DNA of 64,000 bases from Saturnia japonica (taxonomy: Eukaryota > Arthropoda > Insecta > Lepidoptera > Saturniidae): positions 10,354,001-10,418,000 of the forward strand of contig CM065320.1 in assembly GCA_033032175.1 (NCBI GenBank), read 5' to 3'. The notes beneath the pieces were generated by a model, which saw only the letters and a program-made list of their open reading frames with translations, had not been told where the DNA came from and did not search any database. Position 1 is the stretch's first letter. Each line of letters begins with the position of its first letter. The position numbers were made by a program, and so were the translations under genes. Shown here in pieces: positions 47,543 through 57,399 of this stretch.

Positions 47543-47725
47543 GAGACTGCTAGGGACTCCCCTAGGGAAACGATAGGTCCTTTCCTGTGCGTCATTACAC
47601 CGTGACACACAGGTCTCATTGCTCCGGGCTCGAGGAGCCCGTTAAACTCATTTGACGTACCCCCCTGCCCTCCAGGCAGGGAGGTTTCTTAAATTCACTC
47701 CCCCGCCCCCCCAACCGCCAGCGGG

Positions 47726-49547
47726 ATGGCTAAAGAAATAACAGTGCACGAATATGAGCTTCATAAGGTCTTCAACTTTATGAAGCTCCGAGTCCCTGAC
47801 TTGTACGCCGAGTACACAGCCACACTCAAAGTAACTCCCGGTGCGACATACGAGCTAGTCGACTCCGAACCCGCCGCCGTCGCGTCTACCTCCGCCGTCG
47901 TCGCGTCTACATCCGCCGTCGCGTCCATATCCGCCAACGCGCCCACCGCCAACGTTCCCACCGCCGCTGCACCCATCGTCGCCGCGCCATACTTAAACCC
48001 CGCCGTGCCTACACCTGGAGACATTCTGTCCAAAGGCCATGGTGCGCGCCGCCCCTCCCGCTCTAACTCGCGAAACTCTATTCCCCGCGGAAGGCGCTCC
48101 GATACGCCTGCAGGCAAAGCACTTCCCGTGCATAACTCCTTCGCAGCTCTCCCTGTAGAGTCTCCCGTATCCACTGATCCGAATCAGATGGATCAAACAA
48201 TCCCCAACATCCGGCCCGCTGCCAACGATGACGACGGTTTTACCACCGTCGTATCTAGAAAAACGAAACGCGCCGCTAACAGCGACGAAGACAGGGCCCC
48301 AAAAGCACCGAGACCGGATCTCGACACGCGCACCCCCATTCCCACGTCTCCCACGCGCCCCGCGCCCGCGCCCGCAGCAGGCCCTCCCGGGAGGAAAGCC
48401 CGCCCCCCGCCCGTTATTGTCCAGGACAAAGCCGCCTGGACAAAGTTAGAGTCAAATATTAGACTCTCAAAAATCCTCTACACGAAAGCCCGTAGCATCG
48501 CCACGTGCATACAAGTCTCGGTGAGCACGTCGGACGCCCACCGAGACCTCACTAGGCTCCTCACGGAGAAAAAACTAGCGTACTATACGTACACACTAAA
48601 CGAAGACCGGAAACTCCGCGTCGTAATCCGTAGAATCCCCTTCGAGATCCCCCCTGAGGAAGTACTCGAATCCCTCCGCTCCCAAAACTATCCGGTGCAC
48701 GAAGTACACCGGATGTACGGCCCAGACAGAAAACCATTCCCTATGGTAGTGGTTATTCTAGATAGAACCCCCGAGGGTAAAGCTATCTATAACATAGCTA
48801 CTGTGTGCGGCCTCTCAGGCATCACAGTAGAAAACCCATACAAAAATAGAATCCCGACGCAGTGTCATAACTGCCAATTGTACGGGCACTCCTCCCGCCA
48901 CTGTCATCTCACTCCAAGGTGCGTCAAGTGCCCCGAGAATCACTCCACTAGGGAGTGTCCCCGCACGCGCGACTCACCCGCCTGAGCCGAGCTGCGTACT
49001 TTGCGGTCAAGAAGGGCACCCCGCGAACTATCGCGGGTGCCCAAAAGCCCCGCGCGCAACGCGCCTCCGACGGATGAGGCCACCCGCCCATCAGAGGGCA
49101 CCTCACGCCCCCGTCGACCATGCCCCTCGCCCCCAACCACAGCCCCTGCTGTCAATGGAGGCTTTTCCTAACCTCCCGATCGCCGCCCGCGCTCCTGCGG
49201 CCGTTGTCCCCTCACCTAGTGTGCCCCCGCAGCCCATACTGGGCCGTCGAGCCCCGTGGGCCCCCGCTCGCCACAATCCCCAGCCCCTTATGGACTTGGA
49301 ATTGGCCCCTAAACCACAGCCTCTTATGGCTGCTCAAACCTCCGCTCCACGCGGTTCTCCTCCTCCATCGGACGTTGTCCTTATTGCCCTGTTGCTCCGA
49401 GAGCACAGCGTCACGGAAGTCGGCGCATACGTCGACTATCTCAACGAACACGGTTGCATAATGACCGTGTGGAAATTCCCCCGGCTATCGGAGACGATAC
49501 ACCGTCTAGACCTCGATGCCGCAAACCGAAAGCCTTCCAATGGATAA
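47726..49547 (+). pseudogene. LINE ORF1, gag-like RNA-binding protein, one frameshift
   Basis: ATG at 47726 follows the 5' UTR. The first 419 codons (to a stop at 48985) give an Ala/Pro-rich N-terminus, a central RRM-like region (about residues 240-350), then two zinc knuckles: CHNCQLYGHSSRHC (CX2CX4HX4C) and CVKCPENHSTREC. The third knuckle (CVLCGQEGHPANYRGC) and a proline-rich tail continue in the +1 frame to a TAA at 49545-49547. The simplest cause is one extra base in the CCC run near 48978. A programmed shift cannot be excluded. In Jockey elements this protein coats the RNA and helps nuclear delivery. Confidence 0.8.
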
Positions 49548-52428
49548 GTTAAAACCGAAAGGAATTAACATTGCCTTCTTTAACGCTAGGAACCTTGCTT
49601 CTCAGCGTGATCTCGTGGCTAACTTCCTAGTTGAGCGTCAGTTAGATGTGTTTCTCGTACAAGAAACACTTCTAAAACCTAGTAGGCGCAACTCTAAGGT
49701 CGCTAACTATAACATTATTAGAAATGACCGTGTTACCCAAGGAGGCGGCACTCTCATTTACTACAAACGTTCACTATACTGTATGCGAATTGACCCTCCC
49801 GAACTTACCAATTTGGAAGTTTCTATATGTAGACTAGGTATGACTGACCACCCGTCAATCATAATCGTATCCGCATATCTTTCACCATCGAAAAGACTCC
49901 TCCGGTCCGATCTGGAGGCACTCTTTTCACTCGGTCCCTCCATAATCATAGCAGGCGACCTCAACAGCGGTCACACTTGCTTTAACAGTTCGAGAGACTC
50001 CCGTAACGGGAGTATACTCAATCAGCTATGCAATGACATAAACTTTGACGTGTTAGCTCCCTCCGAACCCACCCACTTTCAGGATCACTGTCGTCCTACA
50101 GTCCTTGATGTGGCTCTATTGAAAGGTATCGAGCTTCGGTTACAACTTTTAGAAGTCGTACACGAACTCGACTCCGATCACCGCCCGGTCATCCTCCGAC
50201 TAGGACATCCCTCCGACCATAGTCCTCCGTTCGTCCAGGTGGTTGACTACGCGAAACTCAAGCACTTACTCGCGGACAGGCCGTCCTTGGACAGCCTAGA
50301 TAGGGTCCCTGACGTACTGCAGTCGGCCGGAGACGCCGACTTAGCGATCGATTCCCTCGTTGACCACCTCCAGGTCAGCATCAGAGAGGCCTCGAGAGAG
50401 GTCAAAACGGTGAGCGATCGCCGCTTTATACTCCCTGCCGACCTGCGAGCGTTAAAGACGGAAAAGAACGCCGCGACACGCGCTCACGACTCATTCCCGT
50501 CCAGGGAAAACTGCGCACGGTTACGCGCATTACAAAGAGAGTTCAAAGCTCGCATCACTGAATACAGAGGTCACAGCTGGGACAACCTCGTAGAGGGTCT
50601 CAGACCGTCCCATCTCACATACTGGAAGTTAGCCAGATCTTTAAAAATAGAACACTCCTCGCAACTACCACCCCTCGAAAGAGGCCCGGGCCTCCCACTC
50701 GCGTTCGATAGCGAAGACAAAGCGGAGTGTCTTGCCGCAAGCTTGGAGAGCCAATGCTCTCCAAACTGCGACAACATAGACGCCGTACATGTCAACACAA
50801 TCGAATCCTCGGTACAGGAACTCAGTTCGGTCCCACCCGTGGATACCCTAACTACGGTCACATCTGACGAAGTCTGTTCCGTCATTAAGGGCCTTAAGCT
50901 CAAAAAATCTCCCGGTCCTGACGGGATCCGGAACGAAGTACTCAAACTTCTTCCTGATCACCTCATAGCACTCTTGGTTTGCATATTCAATGTAAACATC
51001 GCCCACTGCCATTTCCCAGCCGCCTGGAAAACGGCCATAGTCATAGGGATACATAAACCCGGCAAAAAAGCATCGCTTCCCGACAGCTATCGCCCGATCA
51101 GTCTCTTGAATACCTTAGGTAAAATCTACGAGCGGCTCCTTCTGAACCGTCTCAAAACCGTGATAGACGAGAAAAATCTATATCCACTGGAACAGTTCGG
51201 GTTCCGCGCTCGACACTCGTGTACGCACCAGGTGCAACGCCTCACGGAGCACATAGCGACTATCTTCGCGAAATATCCTCCATACCGTACGCTCGCGGTC
51301 TTCTTCGACGTCGCCAAGGCCTTCGACAAGGTCTGGCACGCCGGACTAGTCCACAAGCTACACCAGTTACAAGTCCCAGATAGGTTAGTTCACATTATCC
51401 GCGACTACCTCACCGACCGCACCTTCCGCTACCGAGCGGAAAGTGTACTCTCCACAGCCCACCCCATACGCTCGGGCGTCCCGCAAGGCTCCATTCTGGC
51501 GCCTTGTCTCTTCAATCTGTATGTCAGTGACCTACCTCGTCCTCCTAGGGTCCAGGTAGGTCTATACGCTGACGACACAGTCATCTACGCGTCGAATAGG
51601 AACAGACTTAGGCTCAGACACAGAGTCCAACGCGCAGTCACCACTCTCGGTAAATGGTACACCAAATGGCGCATAGCCGTCAACCCCTCGAAGAGCGCCG
51701 CGATTATCTTTGATCCTAGTCGAAAAGTGCACCCTGAGAGTGTCAAAACTTTCAAACTCTTCAAAGACAATATCCCCTGGGCCACCAAGACTAAATATCA
51801 CGGTGTGACCTTCGATAGAAAATTTACCTTTGATTCTCATGTCCGTGCCGTGCGTAAAACAGCCGCAATGGCCATAAGTCGATTACAGCCCCTGATCATA
51901 AGCAAAATGTCCCTGAGACATAAGCTTACTCTCTACAAAATGTGCATACGTCCGATTATGACATATAGCTGCGCCGCATTCGCACATATGTCAAAATTGA
52001 ACATACACAAATTCCAAGTCCTTCAAACTCGAGTACTACGTAAAATCAATAACGCCCCCTGGTTCGTTCGTCAGGTAGACCTTCATAGAGATATGAAACT
52101 CCCCTCGATCGAGTCTTACATCAAATACCTCTCACGATCTTACTTTGACACCGCGTCAAATCACGCGAATCCCTTGATCCAAGCCGCCGCGAATTACGTT
52201 CCAGTCCCAAACGCCACCCGCTTACAGCGTCGACCGCGTAGCATCTTTACCGATCCCGATGACGAAATCGAGAAACAAATCGCATATTACTCAACCGTCT
52301 CTCTAAACAGAGCGTGTTTTCGCCCACGCCAGCGTAACCACCGTTCCCTCCGCAGGGGACGGGCGGCTAATTTCGCTCCCGCACACCCACCGCCGCGACC
52401 TCCCTCTCCCGCGGCAACTCAAGCCTAG
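49516..52428 (+). CDS. LINE ORF2, apurinic-type endonuclease and reverse transcriptase (intact)
   Basis: 970 codons from the first ATG (49516). The ATG at 49540, which overlaps the ORF1 stop as ATGGATAA, may be the real start and would shorten the protein by eight residues. The N-terminus is the endonuclease that nicks target DNA: IAFFNARNL, VQETLL (E about 50), AGDLNSGH (about 145), SDHRPVIL (about 225). The RT has KSPGPDGI.NEVLK (about 463), SYRPISLLNTLGKI.E, FDVAKAFDKVW (about 597), SGVPQGSILAP and catalytic YADD (about 685). Thumb motifs (HGVTFDRKFTF) follow. No RNase H, as usual for this clade. All key residues seen are present, so the enzyme could be active. Confidence 0.93.
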   Translation: MPQTESLPMDKLKPKGINIAFFNARNLASQRDLVANFLVERQLDVFLVQETLLKPSRRNSKVANYNIIRNDRVTQGGGTLIYYKRSLYCMRIDPPELTNLEVSICRLGMTDHPSIIIVSAYLSPSKRLLRSDLEALFSLGPSIIIAGDLNSGHTCFNSSRDSRNGSILNQLCNDINFDVLAPSEPTHFQDHCRPTVLDVALLKGIELRLQLLEVVHELDSDHRPVILRLGHPSDHSPPFVQVVDYAKLKHLLADRPSLDSLDRVPDVLQSAGDADLAIDSLVDHLQVSIREASREVKTVSDRRFILPADLRALKTEKNAATRAHDSFPSRENCARLRALQREFKARITEYRGHSWDNLVEGLRPSHLTYWKLARSLKIEHSSQLPPLERGPGLPLAFDSEDKAECLAASLESQCSPNCDNIDAVHVNTIESSVQELSSVPPVDTLTTVTSDEVCSVIKGLKLKKSPGPDGIRNEVLKLLPDHLIALLVCIFNVNIAHCHFPAAWKTAIVIGIHKPGKKASLPDSYRPISLLNTLGKIYERLLLNRLKTVIDEKNLYPLEQFGFRARHSCTHQVQRLTEHIATIFAKYPPYRTLAVFFDVAKAFDKVWHAGLVHKLHQLQVPDRLVHIIRDYLTDRTFRYRAESVLSTAHPIRSGVPQGSILAPCLFNLYVSDLPRPPRVQVGLYADDTVIYASNRNRLRLRHRVQRAVTTLGKWYTKWRIAVNPSKSAAIIFDPSRKVHPESVKTFKLFKDNIPWATKTKYHGVTFDRKFTFDSHVRAVRKTAAMAISRLQPLIISKMSLRHKLTLYKMCIRPIMTYSCAAFAHMSKLNIHKFQVLQTRVLRKINNAPWFVRQVDLHRDMKLPSIESYIKYLSRSYFDTASNHANPLIQAAANYVPVPNATRLQRRPRSIFTDPDDEIEKQIAYYSTVSLNRACFRPRQRNHRSLRRGRAANFAPAHPPPRPPSPAATQA

Positions 52429-52928
52429 GTCCGTTCCTCGGGGTGAAACCCTTGAGTCTGGCAGCCGCCCGCGCGATACAAGTGACACTTTACGTGCAAC
52501 AATTAGCTACCCGCATACAAACATCACGTACACACATATGTACATACGTGCACACCTCACAGGTACATAGGTTCTGTAAGGAACCTTTTTTTTTCTTTTT
52601 TTGCACTAGTTAGTGTAGAACATATTTCAGATTACTAAATACACGTACACATGTTCCTTCCTTCCTCCCAGGAGGAAGGAACATGTATATCTGTATATGT
52701 TAGTTTAGCTCGATTTTACGGATAGGGTATTAGACAGATCGCGACTTCATTGCAATCGCGGCAACAGCCCAAGCCGAGGTCCGGCCACTTTGGCACCCTT
52801 GCGCGCTGGTTGCCCACGCTTACGCGGCTGAGTGCCTTAAGCGCTCGCCCCCAAGCCCGGTAAAGTTGTAAAAGCCGCAGCAGCTCTGTTTTCGGATAGG
52901 GCCCCTAAGGCTAACAGCAAGGTCAGAC
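52429..52928 (+). other. LINE 3' UTR with conserved hairpin
   Basis: About 500 bases shared with the copies at 8364, 9423 and 61889. A T-rich run (52587-52602) precedes a long hairpin at 52639-52697 built on ACATGTTCCTTCC / GGAAGGAACATGT. The end GGCTAACAG.. directly precedes the A tail. LINE reverse transcriptases often recognise structures in the 3' UTR, so this is a candidate recognition element. Confidence 0.75.
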
Positions 52929-52956
52929 AAAAAAAAAAAAAAAAAGCAGTACTGCG

Positions 52957-53144
52957 ATCAGTTCGAGAAACACAACACCAGCAACAGCAAGCAGCGAATC
53001 TACAAGCAAACTACAGTCAAGAACGTTATTAAGAAACCACATTGTTACTACGAACTACTGTAACTTTGTAAGAAACAAGAATAAAACAAGCGCTATTAAT
53101 TTAGCACACATTAAAATATTGTGGTCGTCCTTTTATTCACAATA
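52957..53144 (+). repeat. BEL 5' LTR, second part (after the nested LINE)
   Basis: It begins with the initiator-like TCAGTTC (52958-52964) and contains the LTR polyadenylation signal AATAAA (53080-53085). It ends at CACAATA. Added to 47145-47542 it gives 586 bp, the same as the 3' LTR. Confidence 0.9.
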
Positions 53145-53269
53145 TTATCTGGTCCTTCGGAAGCCGGATCGGAAGAAAAAAGAACAGAACATTTCGCCTA
53201 CAACAACGCTTGAAGAAGAAGCGACGTGTTATCAAGACATCTGTATCCACGAACGGCGTACCCAGATCA

Positions 53270-56200
53270 ATGGTTGTTACAAGAAGCCGGGGAGACGCAA
53301 TGGAATCACAAAACAGAAATAACACAGTCCGAGTATTCGAAGAATCGCCGCTATCGCCAGACACACAGAGGTCTGAGGGCACACCCCGACTGGAGGGAAC
53401 ACCCTCTGTACCTGTTACTCGCACTGACGTCAGAACAGGCCACGTTTCCCCGCCACGCTCACACAGATCGACGACGAGTGCGACTATGCGATCACGCCTC
53501 GCCGAGCTACAAGCGGAAGAGAAACTAGCCGCAATTCGCCGTGAAGAACTCCGTATGGAGGCGGAATTAATAAAGAAACGCCTCGCCGTGGAGTTAACGT
53601 CGATACGGGATGAAGCAGAGGACGTACGTGAGCAAACGAACGAGGAACCAGATGAACGTATTCACCGAGTGGATGACTGGCTCCGCTCACAGCCCGAAGC
53701 TACACGGGGGGAACAATTACCGTGTACCCGTAACGACGCGCGGCAACAAGACGAACGCAGGCCTGAACGACGTGCCCGTTCGCAATCACCGTCGCAATCG
53801 AGCAGTGATATTAAACAGCTCGCCGCGATACTAGAAAAGATGACGCATACTCATCCACCGCCACGCCAAGCCGCCGACTTACCTGTATTCACTGGAGCGA
53901 TCAACGAGTGGCTGCCATTCAAAGCAGCTATGAGGGACTCCACGCAGCTGTATCGTTTCTCGCCGATAGAAAACATAGCGCGCCTACGTAACAGCCTGCG
54001 TGGGGACGCCCGCGACGCAGTGGCAGCGCTACTACACACCGCGAACAATCCAGATGAAATCATGCAGACACTGGAACAATGTTTTGGCAGGCTGGAAGTA
54101 ATTATAGACAAGGCGCTGGATGATATGCGGAAATTACCACGACCGGGAGCTACCGCAAGCGAACTGAACGCGTTCGCAGTAAAACTACAAAACTTAGTCT
54201 GTGTTTTACTAAATCTCGACAAGCGGAGCTACCTGTACAACCCGATGCTGGCTCGGGAAGTATTAGAAAAACTTAGCCCACACCTGAAGTCCCGGTGGTG
54301 CGACTATGCGGAAGAGAACGAGGGAACAACGGATCCAGAGGTCGTTGTATTATCACGCTTTCTAATGCGTGAAGCGAGCCGTGCGTTAAAACACACATAT
54401 GCGCCCGCCACCGCTTCGACAGCGACCTCTAGACGCGAAGTATTGAAGCCTGCCGCACCGCAAGTCGCCGCCAGAAAGAGACAGAACGTCTTTGCTACGG
54501 TGGACACAGAAACCGAACATCTGTGTCCTAGCTGCGATAAGCCCCATCCGTTGTCTCGGTGCCCGCAATACAAGGCACTGAACGTCGAGCAACGGTGGGA
54601 GCTAGTGAAGAGCAAAGGCGTCTGTTTCAAATGTATTGACAAACGCCATCGTCGTGTGTACTGCAAAGGAAAGCCGTGCGGTATTAACTCCTGTCGTCGT
54701 CCGCATCACTCGTCGCTTCACAACGACAGACCAAGCGATAGCGAAGAGCAAGCTCAGAACAACGTGACACCGTCAACGAGCGAGACGGTAATGGCTGTCG
54801 CAACAACTATAGAACCGAGACAGATTATACTAAAAATCTGTCCGGTGACTATATCGGGCCCCAAAGGAGTGGTGAACACGTACGCTCTGTTGGACGAGGG
54901 CTCGACTATATCGCTAATCGACGAGGACTTGGCCAAGGACATCGGAGCGCATGGACCGTCACATCCACTGCAACTACAAGGCGTCAATATGGGCAAAGAG
55001 TACACGAATAGCCAAATTGTACAAGCGAAGTTGTACGAACCGGGCGGCAACAAGAAGCACGAGTTCCGAGCTCGAACGATAAAAGGACTCCGACTGCGCG
55101 AACAAACAGTGTCTCTAAGCACACTCCAACACGCTCACTTGCGCAATTTGAAAGTGAAGCAGGTGTGCTATGAGAAGGCGAGGCCGCGTATATTGATAGG
55201 TACGGACCACTGGGAGATGATCGTATCCAGAGAGCTACGCGTCGGCAAACCGAACCAACCGGCGGCATCGAAAACTCAACTGGGTTGGGTGGTGCACGGA
55301 ACCGCACCACACGTGATCATCGGCCACAGCGAAGCCCTGCTACACATATACGCACCTGAACGCAACACTGGCAGCGAGATCCGGAACGAAAGTCTACACG
55401 AGCTCGTAGAACGGCACTTCAAAATAGACGCGCTCGGCGTAGCCCGCGAACCGAGAATCAGCGACGCCGACAAGCGCGCGACGCGAATACTCGACGGAAC
55501 GATCCAACAACGCAGTGAAGGCTACGAAGTAGGTCTACCGTGGCGCCGCGACGACGTAGTACTACCTAATAGCTACAATATGGCGCTACGACGACTTCAC
55601 TCGATAGAAAAGAAAATGGATCGTTCCACAGAGTTTGCGGCGGCGTACACAAGTCAGATCAAAAACTTGTTTAAGAAGGGCTACGCCGTACGCTGCGAGG
55701 GACACGAACAGACTAGCAACATCAGCTGGTTTTTACCTCACTTCACTGTATTCAACCCGAACAAACCCGGCAAGCTACGAGTAGTATTCGATGCCGCAGC
55801 ACGCAGTGGAACTACGAGTTTAAACGACGAGTTATTAGAGGGACCGGACCTGCTACGATGGCTGCAGGGGATTTTATTCCGGTTCAGAGAAAAGCCCGTC
55901 GCCGTCACTGCTGATATAGAGGAAATGTTTCTGAGAATACGAATACGCGAAGCGGACCAGCCGGCACAACAATTTCTGTGGCGAGGCAACGACCGGAACA
56001 AGCCGCCACAGAAATATAAAATGAGATTGTTGATATTCGGCGCAGCAAGCTCACCATTCATAGCACACAGTGTACGCGACCGCAACGCTGAAAAGCATGA
56101 ACGAACGCATCCAGACGCGTTCAAGGCAATAACGCAGAGCCACTACATGGACGACCTGGTGGATAGCTACGACGATGAAGAAACAGCTATCCACACTATA

Positions 56201-57370
56201 ATCCACGCAGTAGCCGGCTTTACGTTACGCGGATGGAGCAGCAACCGAGTGAGCGTACTCAGTGGAACACCGGACGAGCTACGCACACGATCGCCCGCAC
56301 AACTTGGCGGGCATGAACAAGAAAAGATCCTGGGCCTATACTGGAATGCAGCTACGGATGAACTAGGGTTTAACACGTCCATGCATCGGGTACCAGCCGA
56401 TGTATGCGCACGCAAGCGGGCACCTACAAAGCGAGAAGCTCTGTGTGCGGTTATGTCAATCTATGACCCGCTCGGCTTACTCAACCACTACACGATACGC
56501 GCGAAAATATTCCTGCAGAACCTGTGGCGCTTACAGATCGGCTGGGACGACGAGATACCCGAAGAGGACGCAAGTTCATTCGACGACTGGCTACAACAGT
56601 TAGAACATGTAGCAAACCTGCGCTTGCCGCGATACTACAGTTTGGCACTACGACGGATGGCAGCGAGAAGAGGTTGGCCCGCACTGATGTACAGCGATAA
56701 CGCGACCAACTTCCGTGGGGCGGACACCGAGCTACGCGCCGCCTACGCCGAATGGGCACCTGCGCTACGGGGGGAGGGGCTACGGCACAGCGTCGAGTGG
56801 CGCTACATCCCGCCCGGCGCGCCTAACCAGGGAGGTGCATGGGAGCGGCTAGTGCGGTCGGTAAAAACCGCGCTCGCCGCCACTTTGAACGAGCGTGCGC
56901 CTAAAGAAGAGGTGCTCCAAACCGTGCTCGCGGAGGCCGAGCATTCGATTAACGCGCGGCCTCTAACGCACGTGAGCGTCGACCCGCGGGACCCAGAGGC
57001 GATCACTCCCAACCATTTTCTGCTTGGGAGTCCGACGGGTATGCCTACGACGGGGACCTGCGACACGGCGGACCGGCATACCTGGCGAGCAACCCAGGCG
57101 CCCGCCGATCATTTCTGGCGGCGCTGGGTTAAGGAGTACCTCCCTACACTGGTGCCACGCGGGAACTCAGCCGACAGCACGCGCCCTCTGAACGTCGGGG
57201 ACTTGGTCGTGGTTGTCGACTCCGCCTTGCCGCGCAACACCTGGCCGCGCGGAATCGTCACGAGAACTTACACCGGACCAGATGGAGGAGTGCGGAGCGC
57301 CGACGTGAAGACGAGGAGCGGTCTGTTCCGGCGCCCGACGACGAAGCTCGCCGTCCTGAGAGGAGAGTGA
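53270..57370 (+). CDS. BEL/Pao gag-pol polyprotein, RNase H and integrase N-half deleted in frame
   Basis: The first ATG is 53270; the open frame extends upstream of it only without an ATG. That gives 1366 residues against roughly 1700-1800 usual for the family. Order: coiled-coil and gag region (DLPVFTGAINEWLPFK about 203), zinc knuckles (CPSCDKPHPLSRC about 417 and CFKC about 453), aspartic protease (LLDEGSTISLID about 540), and RT with ADIEEMFLRI (about 880) and YMDDLVDS (about 958). Just after RLPRYYS (about residue 1123, nt 56640) the sequence jumps to LALRRMAARRG, well inside integrase. YSDNATNFRG and GGAWERL (second D and the E) remain, but the first catalytic D, the zinc-binding HHCC part and all of RNase H are missing. 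The frame stays open across the junction. Confidence 0.9.
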   Translation: MVVTRSRGDAMESQNRNNTVRVFEESPLSPDTQRSEGTPRLEGTPSVPVTRTDVRTGHVSPPRSHRSTTSATMRSRLAELQAEEKLAAIRREELRMEAELIKKRLAVELTSIRDEAEDVREQTNEEPDERIHRVDDWLRSQPEATRGEQLPCTRNDARQQDERRPERRARSQSPSQSSSDIKQLAAILEKMTHTHPPPRQAADLPVFTGAINEWLPFKAAMRDSTQLYRFSPIENIARLRNSLRGDARDAVAALLHTANNPDEIMQTLEQCFGRLEVIIDKALDDMRKLPRPGATASELNAFAVKLQNLVCVLLNLDKRSYLYNPMLAREVLEKLSPHLKSRWCDYAEENEGTTDPEVVVLSRFLMREASRALKHTYAPATASTATSRREVLKPAAPQVAARKRQNVFATVDTETEHLCPSCDKPHPLSRCPQYKALNVEQRWELVKSKGVCFKCIDKRHRRVYCKGKPCGINSCRRPHHSSLHNDRPSDSEEQAQNNVTPSTSETVMAVATTIEPRQIILKICPVTISGPKGVVNTYALLDEGSTISLIDEDLAKDIGAHGPSHPLQLQGVNMGKEYTNSQIVQAKLYEPGGNKKHEFRARTIKGLRLREQTVSLSTLQHAHLRNLKVKQVCYEKARPRILIGTDHWEMIVSRELRVGKPNQPAASKTQLGWVVHGTAPHVIIGHSEALLHIYAPERNTGSEIRNESLHELVERHFKIDALGVAREPRISDADKRATRILDGTIQQRSEGYEVGLPWRRDDVVLPNSYNMALRRLHSIEKKMDRSTEFAAAYTSQIKNLFKKGYAVRCEGHEQTSNISWFLPHFTVFNPNKPGKLRVVFDAAARSGTTSLNDELLEGPDLLRWLQGILFRFREKPVAVTADIEEMFLRIRIREADQPAQQFLWRGNDRNKPPQKYKMRLLIFGAASSPFIAHSVRDRNAEKHERTHPDAFKAITQSHYMDDLVDSYDDEETAIHTIIHAVAGFTLRGWSSNRVSVLSGTPDELRTRSPAQLGGHEQEKILGLYWNAATDELGFNTSMHRVPADVCARKRAPTKREALCAVMSIYDPLGLLNHYTIRAKIFLQNLWRLQIGWDDEIPEEDASSFDDWLQQLEHVANLRLPRYYSLALRRMAARRGWPALMYSDNATNFRGADTELRAAYAEWAPALRGEGLRHSVEWRYIPPGAPNQGGAWERLVRSVKTALAATLNERAPKEEVLQTVLAEAEHSINARPLTHVSVDPRDPEAITPNHFLLGSPTGMPTTGTCDTADRHTWRATQAPADHFWRRWVKEYLPTLVPRGNSADSTRPLNVGDLVVVVDSALPRNTWPRGIVTRTYTGPDGGVRSADVKTRSGLFRRPTTKLAVLRGE

Positions 57371-57399
57371 GGCTGCACAGGCTACGCCGGGGGGAGAAC

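Larger units (their letters stand above)
47543..52945 (+). mobile_element. full-length Jockey-like LINE inserted in the BEL 5' LTR
   Basis: The element has a 180-bp GC-rich 5' UTR, ORF1 (gag-like, one frameshift), ORF2 (endonuclease and RT, intact), a 500-bp 3' UTR and a short A tail (about 52929-52945). It is flanked by GCAGTACTGCG (47532-47542 and 52946-52956), an 11-bp target duplication whose core is a palindrome. Being inside a young LTR, it is itself young. Truncated relatives lie at 8364, 9423 and 61889. Coding bases are far more GC-rich than host DNA around the BEL element. Confidence 0.93.

Noticed and set aside
53210..53269. Upstream extension of the BEL polyprotein
   Set aside because: The frame is open here but begins with TTG. 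The first ATG in frame is at 53270, so I started there.
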